From positions 1,178,001 through 1,242,000 of the forward strand of contig JAOWBW010000249.1 in the NCBI GenBank assembly GCA_026119855.1: a DNA stretch of 64,000 nt, written 5' to 3'. Below the pieces are notes generated by a model that saw only the letters and a list, made by a program, of their open reading frames with translations, ran no database searches and was not told where the DNA came from. The position numbers were made by a program, and so were the translations under genes. This document shows positions 37,052 to 47,857 of the stretch, one piece after another. Numbering within the stretch: position 1 is the stretch's first letter; every line of letters starts with the position of its first letter. Source of the DNA: Campanula takesimana (Eukaryota > Streptophyta > Magnoliopsida > Asterales > Campanulaceae).

Positions 37052-39812
37052 AAAGTCTCACCATCTTAAATCTTTATGAAAGACAAACCAAGTTTTCTTT
37101 CATTCCATATCACATATGGTACCTTTGAACCTATTTTAATGGAACTCAAATTAGTGTAATTATAGCGGTTTCCAAAACATAGCCCCAAAATAAATAATGG
37201 AAGATCAATTTGACTTTATCATCTAATGAACCATATCCAATAAGGTTTTACACCTCCACGTAGACATATCATTCTAAATGGTGTTCTCGGTGGAGTTAAT
37301 TTGTGAAACAATTTCACAACCTAAAGATGATTGTCAAATTCTTGGTTCAATTATTCATTATCACGATCGAATCGGGATTTCTGAATAATTTTGCCAAGTT
37401 GCCAAAATCCTCTTTTAGCATTGCTACATAATGAACCATATACATCGACATGTATTAGGTCTAATAAATATCAGTCTTTTACTACTCCTAGTAAAAGTTG
37501 TCTTAATCCAAGTAAATAAGATTTGCATAAATCATATGATTCAAAATCGTATGACTTTAAAACTCCGTCCCATGGAATTTTAGATATGCGTTTCTCATTT
37601 ATTTGATCAAAACAATAATGCCTTGAGAATTTAATTATTTATGTTATAGTCTTATTTATTATTTTGTTCTTCAAGATTTAGGATATGAGATTTATTTATA
37701 TGATTTAACAATACGATAAAGCAAATCATAATAAATAAAACTCTTTCTTATTCCAAATAAGAAATAAATATCCTTCATTATCTTATAGCAAAATAATACT
37801 TTCTACTTAATGAGCAAAGCCACTTCATAAGTGTTCCACGAACAATGTTGCAACTCTTGCATCATTATCATTCGCAGATTAACTTTACCTTTTATAAGTA
37901 GTCTTTCTTTTTATTAATTGTTGCACATTTATACAAATGTGGGATCCATTCCGGTATCCAATACCCAATGATTAAAATTAGAAAGATTAATTTTATAGCA
38001 TAAATATCTTTGTGGTTGTCTCACTACCATTCACCTTTTATTGATCATCCAAAATTTGATTGCAATTTTAAATGGTCAATCAAATTGCCACATTACCAAA
38101 TTGCATTATTCAGAGTCATAATTTTAGCCACAATTATTTCCTTTAGGTTTGACAACGTTTGTCTTACCTTTAGCTTTTAATCCTTCCTTTTAGAAAATCA
38201 TAAAGTCAAAATCGAATTTTCGACTTAGGTCATCATCTTTCCGCATAATAGTTCAGATATTGAGAGCACAAACCAATGTCTCATCAATTCGACTAACTTC
38301 AGCAATCAAGAACAATTCAAGATTCTAATTTTAGTTTATCTGAATTCTTAATTGACATCACTTTTCAGGAAACTTGGTTTCGCAAACCAGCCGTCTGAAA
38401 TTAGATTCAATCCCAGATTAATCTTGAACTTGACATTTAATTTCAGGAAACATGGTTTCTGAAACCAATCATCTGATAATTAAATTCAACTCAAAATATT
38501 TATCTTAGAAGCGGTAGATTTTAAATTTCCAAATTTATCCTATAATTGCATTTCTTGATTCATTTAGGATTTGGTGCTCATGGTGATCAAATCACAATGA
38601 TTATCAAAACCAAGAATAAACAATTTATTCATGAATCTAAGATTATCAACAAGTTAATCAAATTAAATTTTGATGATCCTACGGAACATATTAATCAAAT
38701 TAATATTGCAATTTAGGTTACTCAGGATTATTAAGAATGTATAATTTCTATTCTTGCTTTAGAACAATTCTTAAGCTCATGAATAATTTCCATTCTGAAG
38801 AACAGATCGCAGTAATAAACATAATTAAAGTTTAAGAAAATATTCTATACAAATATGCAAATAAATATACACCTATATTTCATACCAGTCATTTAAGAGA
38901 TATATAGATTGTATTTCATAAATACTCCCACTAAATTATATAACCTTCATATACATCCAATGTATAATATAATTTGAATGGGCTAAGATCCATATTTCAC
39001 TTAACTTTGAGTCGGCTAGGGCACGACTGCTCAAAATAAGTTATTTAGGTAGACAACTCCTTGTCAATCATATCGTATATGACTCTTAGATCTTTTATGA
39101 GATTTTAGATATCGTATATCTAACATGTTTTAATCTCATCTATGCCTTAGGCCCAAAACTGTTTTGATAGCCTAATTAAGTTAAACCATTTTAAACGTAT
39201 AGGAATCACTGTTTCCTCATCTTGCTCATAAATGGATAGAATCAATGCACCTACGCTAGGGCGTAACCCACACAAAACTACCCACGTACTCACAAGTGTT
39301 TTAATCATGGATTGGCACGGAACTTAAATTTTAAAGAAGGTTCATGACATATAGCATGGTCAATGTTTATAGTCACATAATATAAACACATAAAGCAACG
39401 GTTAATAATTTAACTAATCTCATTAATTAAATTAAGATTTCATGTGATTGATTTATGGGGATAAATTCTTTAACACATTATTGAGAGCACGATTGTACGG
39501 TCGAAACTAAGCCAGAAGGCATCCACAATCCCGTACCAAATTTAGAAACTAGAAGAAACAACTATGTAAGGTCGAAACTAAGCCAATAGGCATCCACAAT
39601 CCCTTACATAAAGTAACTCGATTCTAAATTCTTTTGTCCCATCAATTTATTACTTTGACCTTGATATTTGTTTTCAGGAAACACGGTTTCTCAAACCAGC
39701 CATCTGACAAACAAATTCCAACCAAAGTGATTTTAAACAAGCCATTTAATTTCAGGAAACACGGTTTCTAAAACCAGCCATAAAAAAAAAAAATCTATCC
39801 AAAATCAACCTG

Positions 39813-39918
39813 CTCGGCCGAGTCCTTTAAGGTGCTCGGTCGAGCGCCTCTATGTTCCAGAAAACCCTTTGCTTCTGACGACTCTGCTCGGCCGAGTCTT
39901 ATAGACTGCTCGGCCGAG
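39813..39918. repeat. GC-dyad quartet cassette IV (family A leader)
   Basis: CTCGGCCGAG (second copy CTCGGTCGAG) starts at 39813, 39835, 39887 and 39909: steps 22, 52, 22. It lies about 390 bp inside the primer-site end of the element, in the untranslated leader. Confidence 0.92.
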
Positions 39919-40307
39919 CACCACGAACTGAACGAATTTTCTTGTCGAATTTTAATTCTAAGATTGCTTTCCCGATTCATTTAGGATTTGGTGTTCATGA
40001 TGATCATATCATCATGTTCATCAAAACCTTGAATAAACGATTTATTCATGAATCAAAGATCATCAACAAATCAATCCAATTAATTTTTGATAATCTAAAG
40101 GAACATAATAATCAAATTATTATTGCAATCGTAGATCCCACATAACGTATTTAAACGGTGCGATTTTATGATTTCAATATATCTCATATACAAACATAAA
40201 ACTCAGATCACATAAACATCTTGAATCCAAATTCACATAGCATGCCAAAACATATAATCCAATTATATCATTAACATGTTATTATTAAAATAATCATGAT
40301 GAACGGG

Positions 40308-40319
40308 GCTCTGATACCA
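40308..40319 (-). other. Primer-binding site of family A
   Basis: Minus strand TGGTATCAGAGC, the initiator-Met tRNA type site usual in copia elements, one base inside the 5' LTR. Confidence 0.95.
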
Positions 40320-40320
40320 C

Positions 40321-41793
40321 TGTTGGGTTTTGAGCAAACATGCGCAGCGGAATTAAAACCCAAAAGCCTAGATCCGATCACGATGATTAGATTAATACGA
40401 GGATGAATTTAGAACACTAACCGTGACGGAGCTTTAAAATTCTGAGATCTTCAATCTTTGTTCTTCGCGCTTCTTCGAATCACGAACGCAGGAACGACCG
40501 CAACACTTGGATCACGAACTTTGAAGGAGTTGATGCCAACGCCCTCTATGTTTATCCACACGCGAACGAATATCTAGAACGATTCTAGATCTGGATTGCT
40601 AGACCCATTAGAAAACACGCTTTTCTAATCTTCAAAGGCTATATGATTTTATTGGTGTTCTTGAGCTTTTGATTCTCAATCTAAACTCAAGAAATATGTT
40701 TCTCAAACACATGGAGGCTACCAATAATGATACAATATCAATCCATGCTGATTAGGGTTAAGAGAGAGGTATTTAAACTCATTAGTCCTAAACCTTTTAG
40801 GAGAAATAGGTCAAAACCCGTCAAAACACGAAATCAGATTTTGGGCCCAAACAGGGCCTGCTCGGACGAGTCTTATAAGGTGCTCGGCCGAGCACCTCTG
40901 TGTCAAAACTTTCTGTTTATCATGCTCGGCCGAGTCCTTTGAGGTGCTCGGCCGAGCACCAGCAAAAAAAAGTCATTTTTAGCCTTTTAAACAATTCGTT
41001 CTTTTGTGTGTGACCCCATAGGATTATATTAAGTTGGCAATGAGTCCAACCAAGGTCATACTCATAAATCATGAGCGGACTCTAGCAAGCCATCATGACT
41101 ACCCAATTAATATAACTTAAAGAACGTAATCCTCAATAGAATATATCACAATCCTTTTGTCTCACGATATCATATTGAACATAAGTCATGGTCCATGTCA
41201 ACTTATATTGTTCAATGCTTTCTCGATCTTGAGTAGATTGATAATGAGCAAATGGTATTGATCTCATCAATTCATTTGAGCACGGCCACGCATTTCATCA
41301 ATCTCACTCTACGAGAGGCCTAAGCAGATATCTCTCTTAAGAGAGGGACAAATCCCATATTGACTTATTACCTTTCCCTACATGAATCCGATTATGCCAA
41401 TCGTAGCCTTTATAACCACCCAGTTAGGAGTGACGTTTGAGTACGTCAAACATAATGTTCATCATGTGGAAGACTGTAATAATCTCAGGTCTAAGGATAT
41501 CAATGATATAACTATTATGAGATTTAATTATGACATTTGACCATGACATAAATCTCATAGGTGGGTCATGTCCAGTACATGGTCACCAACATGTACCCAT
41601 AAGCTTAATCTGTATCTAATACACATGATCATCACATGATCATCAATTAAACTTATACTAGTTCTTCATAAGTTCTAGGGACGGGGATTATTATAATAAA
41701 CATGTAAAACATATAATAACCCAAGGTTGTTATCTCCAAAACAAATGATGTAACGTAAGGCCTTTCTCAAGGGCCTAGAGCATAATTCCAACA
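40321..41793 (-). repeat. 5' LTR of the family A element
   Basis: Partner of 33668-35144. The cassette repeats at 40861, 40883, 40925 and 40947 with the same steps 22, 42, 22. A 3-bp deletion and single-base changes distinguish the two LTRs. Confidence 0.92.
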
Positions 41794-41802
41794 GTGATGT
41801 AA

Positions 41803-41962
41803 CTTAATGTCATTAATAAAAGATTGAGTTGTGACTTAATGTCATTAATAAAAGATTGAGTTGTGACTTAATGTCATTAATAAAAGATTTAGTTGTGACT
41901 TAATGTCATTAATAAAAGATTGGGTTGTGACTTTATGTCAATGGTAAAGGATTGTGTTGTGA
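41803..41962. repeat. 32-bp tandem repeat, about five units
   Basis: CTTAATGTCATTAATAAAAG and the next 12 bases recur at 41803, 41835, 41867, 41899 and, diverged, 41931. It starts 10 bp from the family A element's edge, within LTR T2. Confidence 0.92.
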
Positions 41963-44818
41963 ACTCTTTAAGAGTAACGTGTTTGCATCTTTGTGAGGAC
42001 TTTGTGTGGTTCCCTACTTTGGAATCATGCCCCGGTTGTTGTTTAAGCAAGTATTTATTACTATGCTCGTGTTAAAGTCCAGCTGGTACTTGTTGTGGTG
42101 TCGGGCAGTGGTAGGGTTATAATGGCCAACGAGTCAAGTTCATTGTAAAGCTTCTACCATTGGTTTCCCATTTTTAACCCCCTTCCTTGGGCCACGGATT
42201 GGGTTTGGGCTAGCTTTCCTTTTAGTGAGTTTAGTCACCGTTTGGGTTATGACTTTGTGTCATTTTCCCCCCGTTGTTGTTGTTGTTATTGTTTGGTTCC
42301 GGAACCGACTTCAGCCCTTTGGTGCTGCTCAGTTGATACCTCTCAGATGGTTATATGTTTGATTCGAGAACCTTGGCTCAGTATCCACTTATGAGTGTTT
42401 ATTTCCACCTTACGTGTGGTAAGATGAGTTGGCTTTGCCTATCATGTTACGTGCTATGTGAATGTTTATTGACATTGTTCAATTATGAGTATCATTTCAG
42501 CATGTAACGTAGTTGCATTTTAGTAGCTTACTGAGATTTATTCTCACCCCGTTAATTTCAAAAAAAATTCCTTAGATAAAGGCGAGCCAAGGGGCTAGGT
42601 CACTTACACAAGGGAGGACGTCGTGGTGGTTTTGGTAAGAGTTTTTGGGACAAGTGTTTGTAAAGGCTACATTATGTAAATGTATAACCTTTGGGGTAGT
42701 GTAACCGAGACTGTATCCGTGTATCACCTGTTTTGTTAAAGTGTGGTAATTGTACATTTGTATAAGAGTTTGTAAGCCTTCTGGCTAAGTACTTTCGTTT
42801 GTAAAGTTTGTTTGAAAGTTAAATAAAAGTCTTTGAACTTCGAGTATGGATTTTGTTAAACTTTTATGAAAGAACATTTCAAAAAAATTTCTAAAAGTGT
42901 TTATGACGTCTTCCGTGCGTGTCCTGAACGTGGGGCCAAGTAGGACCACGGGTTGGGGCGCGACATAGAGTTTTAATACGTCAAACATAATGTTCATCAT
43001 GTGGAAGACCATGATAATCTCAGGTCTAAGGATATCAAATGATATGCCTATTATGAAATTTAATTATGACATTTGACCATGACATAAATCTCATAGGCGG
43101 GTCAAGTCCAGTACTTGTTCTCCAACAAGTACCCATAAGCTTAATTTGTATCACATACATATGATCATCATATTATCAACAATTAAACTTATACTAGTCC
43201 TTCATAAGTACTAGGGACGGAGATTATTATAATAAACATGTAAAACATATAATAACCCAGGGATGTTATCTCTATAACAATTGAGAACATGATGTAACGT
43301 AAGGCCTTTCTCAAGGGCCTAGGGCATAATATCCAACAGGCTTGACCTTTCCTTTTTCGCCTTTGATTACCCGTTTCTTTGAAGATACTGGGCTAGCTTT
43401 TACCCAACTTATGCCGGTAGGATGGAGAAATCTAGTTACTTTGGACATGTTGAGCGCAGATTTGAACTTGAGGGTAGGTTTAGAGGAACTTGCTTTTTGC
43501 TATATTCTTAGGTCACACAGTCCTCACATGTATGGATTTAGGGCGAAAAATAGGGCTTATAGTCTGGTAACTGAGTCCACTGATCAGGATAGAGATTGGA
43601 AAAGGAAATTTTTCTATGTAAGGAGGGATAGCTTGGAGGGAGTGGATAATTTTTTCTCAACTTGGAAGCATGATGGTAGGGATTTTAACTTTTGCTCTTT
43701 TGCTTTATTGATTAATCATGTTGATTCAGCTTCTTTGTGCTTCCGGTTTGCAGTTGGAAAACTTGACGACTTGTTTCCTAAGTTAAACGACACTTTGGTA
43801 ATTGTTGAAGCTGTTTGTTCACAACCTTCCAACAGAAGGACATTTGTCCGTCCTGGTACTATTGTTGGTGCAGAAAGTGATAGAGAAGGAACTGGTCAAA
43901 ATATGTCTTCTGGTAGGCCTTTTTCCTGCATTTAAGTTATTTTGAAAAACAGTTTTTACTAAAAATAAAAATTCATTTGTACCAGCTACTCAATCTGACA
44001 ACCCCTACGGTGCGAGCAACTTGTTGGCTAGGTTCAAGAAGCCTAAGGTTGATGATCCCATGCAATCTGTCCCCAAAGCTGAAGGTTCAACCAAGCCCAA
44101 ATTAGTAATTCGACAAGCTGTTCTGTTCAAGAGGAAGAAGAGGGAGATTGTGGATCTTGATGATTCTGAGCCTGTGGTAGAGAAGCTGGTTGAAAAGGTA
44201 ATGCTGTTGCCTATAAGATTTAAGGTTTTCTGTGAAATAGTATAGGATGTTGATCCTATTCCTTGTTATTTTGTAGATTCATGATGTTGTGAGCATGCTG
44301 ACCAAGGAGGTTGAGCTGTGGAAGATGAAGGCTGAGGAAGCCAATATACGGGTTGAGGAAACCAAGGCAGAGAAGGAAAAAGCGATGATTATTGTGAAGG
44401 AGAAGGATGCAGAGATCAAGAGGAAGGATGTAGAGATTATGGATTTGACAGTTAAGCTGGCAACATCCAACAAGAAGCTAAGAGATGAGTTACAGATGCA
44501 AGAGGATCGTTTCGTGAGAGAGGCTGGGCGTTCAGTTTTTAGGCTAGAATTCAGATGGTTGAGGAGTACTTGGCTGGGAAGGCTAGTGAGTGGAACCTGG
44601 AAGATGAAAAAGCTTCTTTAAGAGGTATCACAGGTGCTCTCCCAGAAGTCGGTGAAGTGAGTTCCAAGCCTCAGGATGTGGAGCTAATGGAGGAGGTTGA
44701 TGATAATCAAGGTACCAAGGCCGCGAAGAACTGGAAGGCTAAGGTAAGTTTTTCCTGTTTCTGCAAGATGTTGGTTAACAAAAACAATTTCCTTTTATGT
44801 TTTAAGTATTTTCAATGA

Positions 44819-45744
44819 GGGGGATGTCCTCGAAAACAATTAGATAACCTTAGGGTGTAATTTGGTTTTTTGGAACAAGTTTCAAGTTGCACTTTGGTCT
44901 ACTCATGTCGTGTGATGGCATGGGTTAGAACTTTTGGGTGTTTATGTTTAAAATAGTTCAGGTTGCTGAACTTTTGGTACTTTGGTTGTAAAAACTGTTG
45001 AATTTCCAAAGTTGGTGTTTTACCTTGAAAATGGTTTGAAGTAGAAATAGATTAGAGATGCAACCAGTAAGAGTTGTATCAAAGGTATGCTTTTGAAAGG
45101 TAATAGCAAAATTATGCTATCATTATGAATGAAAAGATGTTCTGATCTTTAAACCTTTGTTATTGGTAACATGTTTATGCTACAACCAGTTGTAAATATC
45201 TTGAGTTCACAAATTGTTTAGTGCAAGATGGTAATCAAGACGTAATAAATACATTGGCCAAATTACAACTTAAATAAATGTGAAAAACGTGCGCACGGGC
45301 GAGGTGTATGAACCTTAAACTTTAAGAAAGATGTATAATCTTTAAACCTTTGAAAGGTGAAAACCTTTAAAACCTGAGTACAAACTTTAGGAAAAGATGC
45401 ACAATATTTAACATTGAAGTGCTTACTTGAACAATTGAACAAGTTGATCTTTCATCCAGTATTTTGCCAGCAAATTGACTACTTCCATTTTGAACGGCTC
45501 AAGTTGTTGTTCTCAGCAAATTTTTTGAACATGTTGACCTAGGTTGGAATTTTGATTTGCCTTGCAAAACCAACACATGTTAGGGGTGGGTGTTAGCTTG
45601 ACTAACACCCCTCTGATGCTTTAACACACCTCCGATGATTAAGTCAGTAAGTGTTTAATAAAGATAAATAAATTGAAATAACAAAATTGAAATAAAGCTA
45701 ATTAAATCATACCTATTTTCAGAATTTAATGGACAAGCTACAAC
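44819..45744. other. Spacer between antisense ORF and integrase
   Basis: Untranslated part of the Tat element between two convergently placed reading regions. No feature is recognised apart from AT-rich sequence. Confidence 0.5.
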
Positions 45745-46844
45745 TTACATATAGTATGCTTTAAGATGAATTGCATTCCAACTTCTTGGTATCCTTCTGC
45801 CATCCAAGGTGGAGAGCCAATATGCGCCCTTACCAGCTTCTGCGTTAACAAGGTAGGGACCTTCCCACTTGGCTGCAAGTTTTCCTGCATTTAGTTCCCT
45901 TGTGTTCTGAAAAACTTTCCTGAGCACCATGTCTCCAACTTGAAATCTCCTAATACGTACATTCTTGTTGTAAGACTCGGCAATTCTCTGCTGATAGGCT
46001 GCCATCCTGATTTTAGATAAATCTCTAAGTTCGTCAATAATATCAAGATCTTCTGCAAGTATAATCTGGTTGTCCTCTGGAGTTATTAAGCCATATCTTG
46101 CCATTGGGATTGAAAATTCCACTGGAATTACAGCTTCAGTTCCATAAACCAAGGAGAAGGGAGTTTGGCCGGTTGCATTCTTAGGAGTTGTCCTATCTGC
46201 CCATTACACTAGTGGCAATTCTTCATCCCATCTTTCTTTCTTTTGATCAAGACGTTTCTTTAGGTTGTTCACGATCAACTTGTTGCTTGATTCTGCTTGA
46301 CCATTAGCTTGAGGATGTACTTGTGTAGAAGTAATCAACTTGATTCCCCATCTTGTACAGAAATCTCGAGTCTTCTTGCTGATGAACTGAGAACCATTAT
46401 CACAAATAATTTCTGAAGGGACTCCAAACCTGCTGATGATGTTTCTTTTCAAGAATGAAATCACTTCTTTATCTCTAACTTGAATAATGGCTTCAGCTTC
46501 TATCCACTTTGAGAAGTAATCAGTCATGGCTAACATAAACACTTTGTCCCCGGTGCCTTTGGAAACTTTCCAACAATATCCATTCCCCAATGCATGAAGG
46601 GCCAATGTGATAGTATTGAATGAAGGGGCTCGGCAGGTTGGTGCAGGATGTTGCTATGTCTCTGACAAGCATCACATTTCTGAACATACTTGATTGCATC
46701 TTGGTGTATAGTTGGCCAATAGTACCCTGTTCTCAATGCCTTGGAAGATAGTGACTTGCCCCAAAAATGATTGCCACATTCACCATCATGTAGCCCTCTT
46801 AAGACTTGTTCAGCTTGTTGGGGCTCCAGGCACCTCATATACAA
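45745..46844 (-). pseudogene. Ty3-gypsy integrase region
   Basis: 46844 down: HDGECGNHF..YYWPTIHQDA..KCDACQRH is the HHCC zinc-binding domain. The DDE core follows with HWGMDIVG, MTDYFSKWIEAEA, EIICDNGSQFISK and HPQANGQAESSNK. The C-terminal part is at 46152-45745 (VYGTEAVIPVEF, RRFQVGDMVLRKVF, KWEGPYLV). One frame shift near 46550-46600 and a stop near 46200. It would insert the DNA copy if intact. Confidence 0.9.
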
Positions 46845-47020
46845 ACCTGTAAATGACTTACGAAGCAGTACATTATCAATTAATATAAATCTTGATACCT
46901 TTATCCTGAAAGCTTTTGCATTTTGACACCTTGTGGCACTGTTCCATCCTGCAGAAATTTATTATGGGCAGTGTCCAAGATGTCTCTTCATTCGAGGAGC
47001 TGGTCGTTGTATCGGGTTGG
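46845..47020 (-). pseudogene. Pol linker left of the hAT-type insertion
   Basis: Degraded pol sequence between RNase H and integrase of the Tat element; its right part continues beyond the insertion at 47822. Confidence 0.5.
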
Positions 47021-47821
47021 TAGAGTCGTCAATTCGGGACAACGGGACGGGACGTGACAAAACTATGATGTCCCGCCAACTATACGGGACGGGATGGGAC
47101 CAATTTATTGCGGGACGTAAATACCCTGTCCCATCCCAAATCACCTCGGGACGCGGGACAATTCGAGACAAAGACGGGATAGGTTAACGCGATCACCCGA
47201 TCACAAAATAACGATTTTAAAATAAATCCAACATGTCAATAACAAGTTTGTTCAAAAGAAAAGCAAAATAAATCCAACAAAAATAAAATGCAAGGCAGCA
47301 AGGCAGCAAGCAGTCCATGTCCATCTTCTGTTCTGTCTCACAACAAGTTTGTTTGTGTTTGGGTTGCAGTTTTATGAGCAAGGTTCCATTCCCGGCCCAC
47401 TTCCCGGCGACCAGTGCTTCGGTTGATCGGAATTTTTTGTGGTGTTGTATGATTTGATTGAAGATAATGTTATTACTCCACTTCGTGTTCACAGTTAAAG
47501 TCTCTCTTTTATCGGTTTCTTTTTTTTTTCATGGAAATTACCATTTTATTAACAAACAAAAATTGAAAGGAGTTTGCATCTGAATCCCTGACTTGGTTAA
47601 TTGTTGCTGCAAAAGTTGTAAGACTCTAAGTATCATCTGCTAGTGGACAAGAAACAAACAATGCGGGACGTCCCGTCCCATCCCGCTTTGTCCCGCGTCC
47701 CATATGGGACGTCCCGAATAGTCCCGCATTTTTTCAGGACAAGAATATGATGTCCCGTCCCATCCCATATATATAGCGGGACGGGATGTCCCGACGGGAC
47801 GGTCTCGAATTGACGGCTCTA
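47021..47821. mobile_element. Non-autonomous hAT-type element
   Basis: 801 bp with inverted ends TAGAGTCGTCAATTCGGGAC and, from the right, TAGAGCCGTCAATTCGAGAC. The perfect 8-bp duplication CGGGTTGG (47013-47020, 47822-47829) is diagnostic of hAT. Both subterminal regions (about 47036-47180, 47665-47805) are packed with GGGACG motifs in both orientations, the likely transposase contact sites. No transposase. Confidence 0.95.
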
Positions 47822-47857
47822 CGGGTTGGTCATCAACTTGGTTCTTTTCAGGTTGAT

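Larger units (their letters stand above)
33668..41793 (-). mobile_element. Full-length copia family A element, coding region decayed
   Basis: 8126 bp. LTRs 33668-35144 (1477 bp) and 40321-41793 (1473 bp) with roughly ten differences between them by eye. Primer site 40319-40308 and a purine tract (minus strand AAGTGGGAGAT) at 35145-35155. The 5.2-kb interior has no long frame but keeps short copia pol traces, and its leader is similar to that of family C. The flanks AGCTC / GTGAT do not match, so there is no target-site duplication. Near-identical LTRs with a dead interior suggest a defective copy mobilised in trans. Confidence 0.85.
32376..42965. mobile_element. Solo LTR, TGTAAC type (T2), interrupted
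   Basis: 32376-33667 plus 41794-42965 (about 2.46 kb), from TGTAACGACCCC to GGGGCGCGACA. Flanks TAGCA / TAGAG look like a decayed 5-bp duplication. Related to T1: both have TGTGATACTTGTAATTTTGG, a GAGTATAAA box, AGGTAAGTTA and GTTGCAT..TAGCTTACTGAG. No coding sequence. Confidence 0.8.
31262..43338 (-). mobile_element. Solo LTR of copia family A (outer, interrupted)
   Basis: 31262-32375 plus 42966-43338 together form one LTR of about 1.49 kb, starting TGTTGGGTTTTG and ending ATATCCAACA. It is collinear with the family A LTRs at 33668 and 40321. Perfect duplication GGCTT (31257-31261, 43339-43343). Read on the minus strand, a TATAAATA box lies at 31746-31739. At the place where the other family A LTR has a GC cassette this one has only GTAGGT..ACCTAC (about 31830). 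It is interrupted by LTR T2. Confidence 0.9.
31050..44818 (+). pseudogene. Antisense ORF of the Tat element (plant mobile/Transposase_28-like)
   Basis: Runs opposite to gag-pol. Exon 1 31050-31261 (MAFELPEVFRCLG..., ending EWLAFTEYPFDIG) continues in frame after the solo LTR at 43339 with TFPFSPLITRFFEDTGLA and PVGWRNLV, a pattern I associate with the 'putative gypsy type transposon' family. Two introns restore the frame exactly: 43913-43985 (GT-AG, phase 1) and 44198-44276 (GT-AG, phase 0). Residues from 44277 form a Glu/Lys coiled coil (VEETKAEKEKAMIIVKEKD). A single-base frame break lies near 44540. A third donor AAG|GTAAGT is at 44744. Function is unknown; antisense ORFs are known from Tat elements such as maize Grande. 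It is inactive here because of the insertion and the frame break. Confidence 0.75.

Noticed and set aside
43342..43935. An independent host gene
   Set aside because: It continues in frame from 31050-31261 across the solo LTR and lies inside the Tat element between pol and the 3' LTR.
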